Origin: Gammaproteobacteria bacterium
Lineage (GTDB): Bacteria; Pseudomonadota; Gammaproteobacteria; Chromatiales; Chromatiaceae
Direction of reading: 5' to 3'
Length of the DNA stretch: 46,132 nucleotides
Assembly: GCA_009908845.1 (NCBI GenBank)
Contig: JAAAOQ010000073.1
Coordinates: 1 to 46,132, forward strand
Within the stretch, counting starts at the first letter, position 1. Each line of letters starts with the position of its first letter. This document shows, in pieces, positions 1-8,599 of this stretch. Under the pieces are notes generated by a model. It was not told where the DNA came from, ran no database searches, and saw only the letters and a list, made by a program, of their open reading frames with translations. A program made the translations under genes and the position numbers.

Positions 1-28
1 GCTTCATTCTCGTGCAGGGGGGAGGTCA

Positions 29-1810
29 TCAGTAGAGGTCTCGGTGGTAACGCGCCTCGCGGCGCAAGGTATCGATGTAGTCAGTGGCTGCGTCCTCCTG
101 GAATCCGCCTTCGCGGCCCACCACGTCGATCAAGGTCTGGTGGACAGCCTCTCCCATCTCGGTTGCGCCACAGACATAGAGATGCGCGCCCTCCTCCAGC
201 CAACGGAAAAGCTCCCTGGCCTCCGTCCGCAAGCGATCCTGCACATAGACCTTCTGCGCGCGATCGCGTGAGAACGCCAAGCTGACCCGATCCAGCAAGC
301 CGGCCTTGCGCTGCGCCTGCCAGTCGAGCTGGTAGAGGAAATCGCGATGGAAGTGGCGGTTGCCGAAGAGCAGCCAGTTGCGCCCGCGATCGCCGGCCGC
401 CGCACGCTCCTGCAAGAAGCCACGATAGGGCGCAATACCGGTGCCCGCGCCGATCATGATGATGTCGACACCGCTTGGCGTCGGCAGGTGAAAACTGGGA
501 TTGTCGACTGGGTAGACGGCCAGCGAATCATTCGGCCGCAGTCGCTCAGCCAAGAAGCCTGACGCGCCTCCCAAACGCAGCTCACCCGCTCGGCGATAAC
601 GCACCACCGCAAGGGTCAGATGGATCTCGTCATCAACCTCGGCCTGACTTGATGCAATCGAGTAAAGGCGCGGCTGCAGCCGAGGCAATAGCCCGGAGAC
701 GGCATCGGCGTCGATCGAGGCCGGGAAGTCGCTGATCAGATCGATCAACTGGCGACGGCGGGCGTAGTCGCGCAGTTTGGCTGGGTCGGCAACGATCGCC
801 TGCAGTTGCGAGGCCTGGGCATGCTCTGACCAGCGTCGGACGGTCGTTGGATGAACCTGCGTCAGCTCCAAGCGCTCGGTCAGGACCTGGCCCAGCGCCT
901 GAACGCTGTCATCTTGACTGACCGGGCTCGACGCATCGAGGCCGAGCCGCTCGAGAATCCGATCGACCAGCGCCGGATCGTTGCGGAAACAGACACCCAG
1001 GGTATCTCCGGGGCGATAACGTACCAGCCGTGGGTCGACTCCAAGCGCCAGATGGCGAACGTCGGCCACGGCATCCGGCGTTGTGATGCGGCGGTTCTCG
1101 AGCAGTGTCGCCGCATAGGGGGTTTCCTTGGTGTAAGAGGCCGGTGGTTCGCCATGCTCGAGCGGCCGCGCGGCAACCATCGCTCGGCGTTTGGCCCCAA
1201 GCGCTGCCAGGCGCCCGAGGACATCGGTCTGCCAGCGTTGGGCGTCGGCCTCGTACTCGACATCGCAGCATTGCAGCGGCAGCATCCGGCGCGCGCCGAG
1301 CTGGGCCAAGCGGCGGTCAAAATCGACCGCGGTCTGGCAATAGTGCTCGTAGCTCGAGTCGCCGAGCCCGATCACCGCGAACTGAAGCGACTCCATGCGC
1401 GGGGCATCTGGGTCCATCACGAAGGCATGCAGTGCATAGGCGCTCTCTGGCGGCTCGCCTTCGCCGTGCGTGCTCGTCAGCAGGACGACCCGCTGCAGCT
1501 TGGCGAGCTTGCGCGGCGCGAGCTCGGCCATCGACAGGAGATGGGTGCCAATGCCGTCAGCCTGGGCGCGGGCATGGAGCTGCTCAGCAAGACCTTTGGT
1601 GTTTCCGCCTTGCGAACCATAGAGGATGGTGACGATCTCGGCCGGCTCCTCCTCGGCGGCATTGGCAACCGTCTGTTCAGCAAGCTGCGCCAGATACCCA
1701 CTCAGCCAGGCGATCTGCGTCGCCGACAGAGGCCGCACGAGCTGCTCTAAGGCCCGTTGCGTTGCCGCATCGATCGGACTCGAGAGGGGGCTCGGATTGC
1801 CGCTGATCAT
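29..1810 (-). CDS. cysJ: Sulfite reductase [NADPH] flavoprotein alpha-component-like diflavin reductase
   Basis: Flavodoxin domain (TILYGSQGGNTKGLAEQL), FAD-binding RLYSIASS, GAGTGIAPYRGFLQER, C-terminal DYIDTLRREARYHRDLY. Start set at MISGNPSPL (1810) rather than the ORF-track start at 1873. Confidence 0.88.
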   Translation of the reverse strand: MISGNPSPLSSPIDAATQRALEQLVRPLSATQIAWLSGYLAQLAEQTVANAAEEEPAEIVTILYGSQGGNTKGLAEQLHARAQADGIGTHLLSMAELAPRKLAKLQRVVLLTSTHGEGEPPESAYALHAFVMDPDAPRMESLQFAVIGLGDSSYEHYCQTAVDFDRRLAQLGARRMLPLQCCDVEYEADAQRWQTDVLGRLAALGAKRRAMVAARPLEHGEPPASYTKETPYAATLLENRRITTPDAVADVRHLALGVDPRLVRYRPGDTLGVCFRNDPALVDRILERLGLDASSPVSQDDSVQALGQVLTERLELTQVHPTTVRRWSEHAQASQLQAIVADPAKLRDYARRRQLIDLISDFPASIDADAVSGLLPRLQPRLYSIASSQAEVDDEIHLTLAVVRYRRAGELRLGGASGFLAERLRPNDSLAVYPVDNPSFHLPTPSGVDIIMIGAGTGIAPYRGFLQERAAAGDRGRNWLLFGNRHFHRDFLYQLDWQAQRKAGLLDRVSLAFSRDRAQKVYVQDRLRTEARELFRWLEEGAHLYVCGATEMGEAVHQTLIDVVGREGGFQEDAATDYIDTLRREARYHRDLY

Positions 1811-1949
1811 TGCCTGTCTCCTGGCGTGCGCTTTGCATTGCAATTTCGAACACAATCGCAGGCCCTGTGCCACTGGTGAGAAACAGTCTAGGCAGGCATC
1901 AGCAGCGGTTGGAAATGATCATTTCTGCGCCGGTATCACGAGCAACGAT

Positions 1950-2885
1950 ATGGAGCTGCGCCAACTCAGGTCCCTTGTCGTCCTGTCTGAAGTGCATTTC
2001 AACGTCAGCCGCACGGCCGAACGGCTCAATCTCGTCCAGTCGGCGGTTACTCAGCACCTCAAACAGCTCGAGGCAGAGGTCGGAACCGCACTGTTCGTGC
2101 GTCACGGAAAGCGGCTCATCGGGCTCTCGCCGGTTGGCGAGCAAGTGCTCTGTCACGCCTGCGAGGTGCTGCGGCAGGTCGGCAACATCACCGCCGTCGG
2201 CCAGGATCACAGCAACGAGCATCAGGGTTTGCTGCGTATTGGCGCCACCCATACACAGGCCCGGTATGTCTTGCCACCCGTGATCAAGACCTTCGCGCAC
2301 GCCTACCCACAGGTTGAGCTGCAGATCCATCAAGGCACGCCCGCACAGCTCGCAGACCTAGCGCTACGCGATCTGGTCGATCTCGCGGTCTGTACCGAGG
2401 CACTGGGCGAAGAGGTCGCGCTGCAGACCGTCCCCTGTTACCGCTGGAACCGGGCGCTGGTCGCGCCCTTGGCACATCCGCTCTTGGAGGTGTGTCCGCT
2501 GACCCTGAATGCGCTCGGTCGCTATCCGATCGTCACCTACGTCTTCGGCTTCACCGGCCGTAGCGCATTCAGCGACGCCTTCGCAAAGGCCGGGGTCAAG
2601 CCACAGATCGTGCTGAGCGCCGCCGATACGGATGTGATCAAGACCTATGTCCGCAGCGAGCTCGGCGTTGGCATCATCGCCTCACTCGCCTATCAGCCAA
2701 GCGAAGACCAGGATCTGGGCATGCGCGACCTGAGCCAGCTCTTTCCCTGGGAAGTGACCAAGATCGCGTACTCACGCGATAAGTACCTGCGCAAGTACCA
2801 CCAGCACTTCATCGACATCTTCAAAGCGAGCACGCAGGACCTCACCACCGAGCGCGTTCTCGAGCCCGTGCTTGCTCCCGCCTAA
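1950..2885 (+). CDS. cysB: LysR-family transcriptional regulator, CysB-like
   Basis: MELRQLRSLVVLSEVHFNVSRTAERLNLVQSAVTQHLKQLE HTH; CysB-type IGATHTQARYVLPPVIKTF, FGFTGRSAFSDAF and AADTDVIKTYVRSELGVGIIAS. Divergent from cysJ. Confidence 0.85.
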   Translation: MELRQLRSLVVLSEVHFNVSRTAERLNLVQSAVTQHLKQLEAEVGTALFVRHGKRLIGLSPVGEQVLCHACEVLRQVGNITAVGQDHSNEHQGLLRIGATHTQARYVLPPVIKTFAHAYPQVELQIHQGTPAQLADLALRDLVDLAVCTEALGEEVALQTVPCYRWNRALVAPLAHPLLEVCPLTLNALGRYPIVTYVFGFTGRSAFSDAFAKAGVKPQIVLSAADTDVIKTYVRSELGVGIIASLAYQPSEDQDLGMRDLSQLFPWEVTKIAYSRDKYLRKYHQHFIDIFKASTQDLTTERVLEPVLAPA

Positions 2886-3270
2886 GGCTCCACTGCACGG
2901 TCCCTACTGGCCTTCGCGCGAGCCATCCTCCCCAACGGACGGCTCGACCTTGCGCACGCCGCGACAAGATGTCCCGCTTCGGCTCAGCCATGGCGACATT
3001 TTGCTCCGCCCAAGCCCTCTCCCCTGACCCCGACTCGCTGCCAAGGCGCGACCGGCTGCTTCGAATACCGCAGCGATCCATCGACAAACAGCCAACCATC
3101 GATCGATAGGTCTTATGGAGGGCTCCCACTCCAGATGAGCGCGGCGACGCTGGCATGGATGCTGCCTTGCCCGATTTCTATCAACGCAAGCTCCCGGCCA
3201 GCGGTCGGAACCGCTTTACACGGGCACTGATGTGTTCTCAACGACTGTTCTCAACGACAACCCGGAGGTA

Positions 3271-3714
3271 ATGATGACTCTTAATGCAGTCGCGACGCAT
3301 ACCGGCCGCGAGCCTTGGCGACCCAACCTAGCGCCACTCTATAGTCTGATCACATTGAGCTGCCTGCTATCCGGCTATTTTCTTGTCGACACCTACTTCT
3401 TTCGCGAGCCGACACCGAAGTATGCGGACAACGGCACTACCTTTATCCTCCGGCTTCGCGCGCCACTCGACAGCTCACTTCCGATTAAGCACGGAGGGGA
3501 TCGGCTGATACAAGCCATTTCAACAGTCAAGCAGCAGTCTGAGGAGCTGAAAGCCGACATCGCGGCGCGCCTCAGCGAAGAAGAAAGGTATCAATCCGCG
3601 CTCGCTGCCTTTATGGAGCAGCTCGACGATGCCGAACGCATGATCGCAGCCCTAAAGGTCGAGGTCGCATCACTTCAGCACGAGCAGTCCAACGTCCGCC
3701 GCCTCGCGCAATAA
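3271..3714 (+). CDS. Hypothetical single-TM protein with C-terminal coiled coil
   Basis: GGAGG just before ATGATG at 3271; one hydrophobic segment (YSLITLSCLLSGYFLVDTYF) then a charged heptad-like region; lies directly upstream of narK. Confidence 0.6.
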   Translation: MMTLNAVATHTGREPWRPNLAPLYSLITLSCLLSGYFLVDTYFFREPTPKYADNGTTFILRLRAPLDSSLPIKHGGDRLIQAISTVKQQSEELKADIAARLSEEERYQSALAAFMEQLDDAERMIAALKVEVASLQHEQSNVRRLAQ

Positions 3715-3799
3715 CCGCATCACGATTCGCGCTCAACCCCGGATTCTGCCGAAGCGAACCGCCGGCTCCATTGCTGACAAGATTCAAGAGGATACGTCA

Positions 3800-5167
3800 A
3801 TGGCTACTTCGACCGCAGACATGCTGTCGGGCGCAGCGACTCACCCCGATGCGCGGCTAGAGACCAAACCAGGTCGTTGGATCACCAACTGGAACCCCGA
3901 GAGCGACGCGCAATGGCAAGGCGTCGGTAAGAAGGTTGCACGCAGAAACCTGGGATGGTCGATGTTTGCCGAATTTCTTGGCTTCGCGATGATGGGCCTC
4001 TGGGGCATCGTTGTGCCGCGTTTGCCAGATGCCGGTTTCACCTTTACTGCAGACGAGCGCTTCTGGTTGATCGCCGCTCCCGGCCTGACCGGCGCATTCA
4101 TGCGCTTTCTCTATACCTTTACCGTGCCGATGGTCGGCGGACGCAACTGGACCATCGCCTCGGCGCTGCTGCTGATGATCCCGGCATCTGGTCTGGCGTT
4201 TGCCGTCAGCGACCCATCAACCCCGTTCTGGCTATTGATCATCATCGCAAGCCTCGCTGGTATGGGTGCCGGGAATTTCACCTCCTCAATGGTCAACATC
4301 TCGTTCTTCTATCCAGAGCGGGTCAAAGGCGCCGCGCTTGGCCTCAATGCGTCTGGCGGCAATCTCGGCGTCGCTTGGGTCCAGTTTACAGTCCCGATCG
4401 TCATCATCACCGGAGGCGGCCTCGCTCTCGATCGGGCAGGGCTCATCTTTATTCCCCTTTGCATCATCGCGGCAATGGGTGCCTTCTTCTTCATGAACAA
4501 TCTGACAACCGCCCGCGCCGATATCAAGAGCTTCGGCATGGCGCTTGGCGACCGTAATACCTTTATCATCTCCTGGCTCTACATCGGCACCTTCGGCTCT
4601 TACATCGGTTACGCCAACACCTTCGCGACCTTGCTGCGTTCCGAGTTTCCAGAGGTATCTATGAAGATCGTTTTTATCGGTGCGCTGTTAGGTGCCTTGG
4701 TGCGCCCGTTTGGCGGCATGCTCGCTGATCGCTTTGGCGGCGCGCGCATGACGATGGTCGTCTTCCTGTTTATGTGTGGCGGGAGCCTCGGGCTCGTACT
4801 GACGCTCGAACAACTCAACTTCCCGCTCTTCCTCGGTCTATTCTTACTCTTATTCACAGCGGCCGGGATGGGCAACGGCACCGTCTATCGGATGATTCCA
4901 GCTGCCTTCCGGGCCAGCGCCTTGGACCCGGAAACCAAGCAGCTCGATCCGGCGCGACTCATCTCCGCGCGCCGTCTCGCTGGCGGCTGCATTGGCATAG
5001 CCGGCGCGATCGGGTCGCTCGGTGCCTTCTTTATCCCGCGTGGATTCGCCATGTTTGGTATTGTCGGAGGCTTTACCCTCTTCCTCGCTTGCTATGTCAC
5101 AATGCTGTTTATGACTTGGTACTTCTATATTCGTCGCGGCTCTGCTTTGTCGATTGCCAATGTCTAA
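3800..5167 (+). CDS. narK: Nitrate/nitrite transporter, MFS, NarK-type
   Basis: Multi-TM MFS protein with nitrate-signature-like segments (GMGAGNFTSSMVNISFFYP; AAGMGNGTVYRMIP). Confidence 0.88.
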   Translation: MATSTADMLSGAATHPDARLETKPGRWITNWNPESDAQWQGVGKKVARRNLGWSMFAEFLGFAMMGLWGIVVPRLPDAGFTFTADERFWLIAAPGLTGAFMRFLYTFTVPMVGGRNWTIASALLLMIPASGLAFAVSDPSTPFWLLIIIASLAGMGAGNFTSSMVNISFFYPERVKGAALGLNASGGNLGVAWVQFTVPIVIITGGGLALDRAGLIFIPLCIIAAMGAFFFMNNLTTARADIKSFGMALGDRNTFIISWLYIGTFGSYIGYANTFATLLRSEFPEVSMKIVFIGALLGALVRPFGGMLADRFGGARMTMVVFLFMCGGSLGLVLTLEQLNFPLFLGLFLLLFTAAGMGNGTVYRMIPAAFRASALDPETKQLDPARLISARRLAGGCIGIAGAIGSLGAFFIPRGFAMFGIVGGFTLFLACYVTMLFMTWYFYIRRGSALSIANV

Positions 5168-5223
5168 CGCATCCACAGTTGATGGCTGTCACCGTTCGCC
5201 ACCGCAACGCTGGGTAACTGATA

Positions 5224-5712
5224 ATGTTCAAGAACCTTTTAGTGCCCACTGATGGGACCGAATTGTCGAAGTCGACGAGCCGTGCCGCTGTTCGCTTTGC
5301 GCAAGCCCTTGGCGCGAAGATCACCGCGTACCATGCGAGGCCGCAGTTATCGTCCTCCACTTTTTCCGCCGCCGTCTTCGATGGCGACGTCGTCGACGAA
5401 GAAACCCGTGCTCAGTTTGAAAAGGCCGCGGAGATTGGCGTGCAGCGCAGTCTCGAGTTCGTACAAACGCTCTGCAATGAAGCGGGAATTGAGTGCAACG
5501 CCATCAGCACAACACCAGACAGACCGCACGAGGGAATTGTCGCTGCGGCATCGCAATGCGGCGCTGACCTGATCTTTATGGCCTCACACGGTCGTAAAGG
5601 TTTTCAATCAATAATGATCGGCAGTGAGACACAACATGTCTTGACACAGTCCAGCATACCCGTATTGGTCTTTCGCTGGGGCGACACTGAACAGGGCTCC
5701 GAACAGATTTGA
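5224..5712 (+). CDS. Universal stress protein, UspA family
   Basis: MFKNLLVPTDGTELSKSTSRAAVRFAQ...DLIFMASHGRKGFQSIMIGSETQHVLTQSSIPVLVFR. Confidence 0.88.
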   Translation: MFKNLLVPTDGTELSKSTSRAAVRFAQALGAKITAYHARPQLSSSTFSAAVFDGDVVDEETRAQFEKAAEIGVQRSLEFVQTLCNEAGIECNAISTTPDRPHEGIVAAASQCGADLIFMASHGRKGFQSIMIGSETQHVLTQSSIPVLVFRWGDTEQGSEQI

Positions 5713-6458
5713 CCAGGTTAAAGACGACTTCTCATCAGGGCCTTAACCTAGGTCGCGAGGAGCCCGAATTCCAGCTCTTGGCGTCTTTTTCGTCAGCGAA
5801 GCGCAATGCGCAATCTGGATTCACGGATATGATGGCTTCGAAAACATCCGCATTTTCCGCTCAGAGTGGCGACAGCCATCTGGTGCGCCTGGATCTGACT
5901 GAAGAGGACGTGATCGATGCGATGCGACATATCCCTGGATATCTCGACATCAGCACTGAGGATTTTCGCGTCCTCTATCAGTTCGCATCAGAGCACGCGA
6001 TTGGCCGGCTGTTCAAGAATCTGCGAGCTGGTGACCTGATGCTCAGCGCCATTAAGCCGTTGCAGCCGCAGATGCGTTTAGGCGAGGCTGCGAGAGAGAT
6101 CACAGGTCAGCGGCTGAAGAGCTTGCCGGTGGTTGATGAGCAAGGCCGAGTGATCGGAATTCTGACAGAGACCGATTTTCTCCATTGTATGGGTGCCAAT
6201 TCCTACCTGCAGCTCCTGCTCAACCTTGCCGAGACTCAGAAGACCGTGAGCCGGCGTTGCAGCAGCAATTCGGTCGGGGAGATGATGTCGTCCCCCGTCA
6301 TTACCGTTGGCGAGAGCGCGTCTGTCAACGAGATCATCACCTCGTTTGCACGGCACGACGGGCGAAGTATGCCGGTTGTTGATTCGACTGGGCAGCTCCG
6401 AGGGTTGCTGCTGCGGAAGGAGTTCGTGCGCGCCTGCCGCTTGCCTGGTCTCTCGTGA
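5709..6458 (+). CDS. CBS-domain pair protein with an N-terminal helical domain
   Basis: Overlaps the usp stop. N-terminal LTEEDVIDAMRHIPGYLDISTEDFRVLYQFASEHAIGRLF; CBS motifs LKSLPVVDEQGRVIGILTETDFL and GRSMPVVDSTGQLRGLLLRKEFV. The true start may be an internal Met (e.g. MMASK). Confidence 0.8.
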   Translation: MTRLKTTSHQGLNLGREEPEFQLLASFSSAKRNAQSGFTDMMASKTSAFSAQSGDSHLVRLDLTEEDVIDAMRHIPGYLDISTEDFRVLYQFASEHAIGRLFKNLRAGDLMLSAIKPLQPQMRLGEAAREITGQRLKSLPVVDEQGRVIGILTETDFLHCMGANSYLQLLLNLAETQKTVSRRCSSNSVGEMMSSPVITVGESASVNEIITSFARHDGRSMPVVDSTGQLRGLLLRKEFVRACRLPGLS

Positions 6459-6705
6459 GGGCGGTGGATGACCGGAACAGGCGTCGGGCTCGACACGCGG
6501 CAGTCCGCCTCGGTCAGCAAGACTGAGGTCATTCGGTCGTGGGGTGGCGCGCTATTTGGCATCACGCTCGTCAGCTGGCCTAAGCTGCGTTGATTCTCAG
6601 ACGACGATGCACACCTGCTGAGTTGGTTAGCAACCTGGCAAGCGCGCACGCTTATCCGGAGGCCTGGTGGTAGCCCGGCTATTGACGCCTCAACGCCGGC
6701 CGGGG

Positions 6706-7122
6706 TCAGAGGATATTCAGCTCCAGCCGGGCCGCCTCCGACATTCGCTCCGGAGACCACTGCGGCTCCCAGACGAGCGATACGTCAACACAGCCGATCC
6801 CGTCGATTCCGGTGACGGCGTTGCGCACCATAACAGGCATGATCCCAGCCACCGGACAGCCAGGTGCAGTCAGCGTCATCACGATCAGGATGTCGCCTTG
6901 CGCGTCCACATCCAGACGATAGATGAGTCCCAAATCGTAGATATTGACCGGGAGCTCTGGATCGTAGACAGTCTTCAGGGCCTCAATGACCTGCCGCCGC
7001 AGATCTTCGACAGCCGCGTCTTCTGTCGCGCCGACACCAACCAGTCGGTCCAGTACCTCGGGCTGTAGACCCTGGATCGCGTTGAAATCGACATCGGAAA
7101 GATGTTCGGGGCGATTCGACAT
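6706..7122 (-). CDS. MIP18/DUF59 family Fe-S cluster maturation protein (SufT-like)
   Basis: VIEALKTVYDPELPVNIYDLGLIYRLDVDAQGDILIVMTLTAPGCPVAG. Confidence 0.85.
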   Translation of the reverse strand: MSNRPEHLSDVDFNAIQGLQPEVLDRLVGVGATEDAAVEDLRRQVIEALKTVYDPELPVNIYDLGLIYRLDVDAQGDILIVMTLTAPGCPVAGIMPVMVRNAVTGIDGIGCVDVSLVWEPQWSPERMSEAARLELNIL

Positions 7123-7315
7123 AATGGGTCTTGCGAAGTGCGTATTCTGTCGTGCATCGCGTCAACAATACCGAGACCTTTTTCATGCCACCGGGTCTCG
7201 CCATCGGGTCTCGCGACCTGGGCTCCTACCCCACGGCCCTTGCGGGCCGCGACAATCGGTCTCGGCATTTCCGCCGTCTTGCATTAGCTGCGAAGCCGAG
7301 CTATCCAGGCTCGGG

Positions 7316-7537
7316 TCAAATGCCCCATTGGTCTGGAGGCAATGCACTCTTGCCGATGGACGCGAGGTCGGCGCGGCGCTGTTTCGCCAGGAGTCTGACC
7401 TGCCCAACGGATGGCTTCAGCTCGGCGGCAGCCGCATAGGCTTCCTCGATGGTCGCCGCCTTCCTCGCCTGTTGCGGCGCCGACGCAAACTGCGGCTTGT
7501 GAGGCTCATGCAAGATATCGTTCGTTTTTTCTGTCAT
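7316..7537 (-). CDS. Small hypothetical protein (73 aa)
   Basis: Open frame MTEKTNDILHEPHKPQFASAPQQ... co-oriented with the moaD/molybdoenzyme genes; no family recognised. Confidence 0.45.
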   Translation of the reverse strand: MTEKTNDILHEPHKPQFASAPQQARKAATIEEAYAAAAELKPSVGQVRLLAKQRRADLASIGKSALPPDQWGI

Positions 7538-7612
7538 CAGTGGTTCTCCTAAGGGGTAAAGAGCCAGTGGCGGTGCTTGATCATTATGATGTCACCGTTT
7601 TCCGCCCCGCGC

Positions 7613-7867
7613 TCAGCCTCCGGTGACCGGAGGAAAGATTGCCAACTCATCACCATCGACCAGCTGACAGTCAGCCTGTCGAAGCTCTTGGTTCACCGCC
7701 ATCATCCGCCGCTCGCCTTCACCCAGCGCCTCGGCCCAGACACCTCCGCGGCGGCGTAAGTCGTTGATCACCTCCGCTACGCTGATGGAGCCCTCAGGAC
7801 AAGGCCATTGTTCCTCGGCGATTCCCAGCCGTTCGCGCAGGCTCGCAAAGTATAGAATGCGAATCAT
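7613..7867 (-). CDS. moaD: MoaD-like molybdopterin synthase sulfur carrier subunit
   Basis: MIRILYFASLRERLGIAEEQ... DGDELAIFPPVTGG; ubiquitin-like length and C-terminal GG. Confidence 0.88.
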   Translation of the reverse strand: MIRILYFASLRERLGIAEEQWPCPEGSISVAEVINDLRRRGGVWAEALGEGERRMMAVNQELRQADCQLVDGDELAIFPPVTGG

Positions 7868-7978
7868 ATCCAAAAACCGGTTGCGACGTCTTGGTTTCTT
7901 AGCTGAAGCTTCCTAGTGCTGAAGCACGTGCACGGCGGAGGGACGTGGCAAACGAGGCAACGCCCAACCGCGCGCCCC

Positions 7979-8599
7979 TCACAGAGCGACACCGTGCGCC
8001 CCCGCGACCATGAACATGAGCATCGGAATCGAGAGCACGGCGTTGACCCGGGCGACGGTCGCGACCCTGGTCTTGGCCTTGGCAAGCTCCGCCTCGTTGA
8101 CCCCAGACACAAGCCCCATCAGCTTCTTCTGATTAGGCCAAAGTATGGCCCAGACATTGAATAGAAGGATGGTCCCAAGCCACACACCAACACCCAGAGG
8201 GAGCGCATATTCTGTGTCTCCGCTGCTCAATCCCAGAGTAAAGACGGACAGCAGCTGGCCTGTCGTCAGCAAATACAAGGCGCCAGTGCCCCAGGTCGCT
8301 AAGGCTGCCCAGCGAAACCACAGCAGAGCCCGCGGCAGGATGTAGCGACCGATGGCCGCCGGCCCCGGTCCATTCTTGTCGGCAGTTGCCGCAGCCATCG
8401 CAGGCATCTGGACGAAGTTGAAGTAGTACAGCAATCCCACCCAAATGATCCCGGCGACGATATGAGCCCAGCGAATGAGAGCGAGCGTATTGAACGCAAA
8501 CGGACCATTTCCGTTGATGAGGTTCACCGAGAACGCGAGCAGGATCGACAACCCAATACCAGCGATCCACACACCCTTTATCGAGCTCAGCAGGCCCAT
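7979..8599 (-). CDS. Integral membrane protein, urate oxidase N-terminal/PuuD-like family
   Basis: Start at MGLLSSIKG; several TMs with RWAHIVAGIIWVGLLYYFNFVQMPAM. Start overlaps the end of the upstream molybdoenzyme gene. Confidence 0.7.
   Translation of the reverse strand: MGLLSSIKGVWIAGIGLSILLAFSVNLINGNGPFAFNTLALIRWAHIVAGIIWVGLLYYFNFVQMPAMAAATADKNGPGPAAIGRYILPRALLWFRWAALATWGTGALYLLTTGQLLSVFTLGLSSGDTEYALPLGVGVWLGTILLFNVWAILWPNQKKLMGLVSGVNEAELAKAKTRVATVARVNAVLSIPMLMFMVAGAHGVAL

Noticed and set aside
851-1750. Long plus-strand ORF opposite cysJ
   Set aside because: Antisense shadow ORF in high-GC coding sequence; composition rich in Arg/Gln/His and no domain pattern.
7188-7230. Repeated CGGGTCTCG/GGGTCTCGC words
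   Set aside because: Too short and irregular to support a functional repeat.
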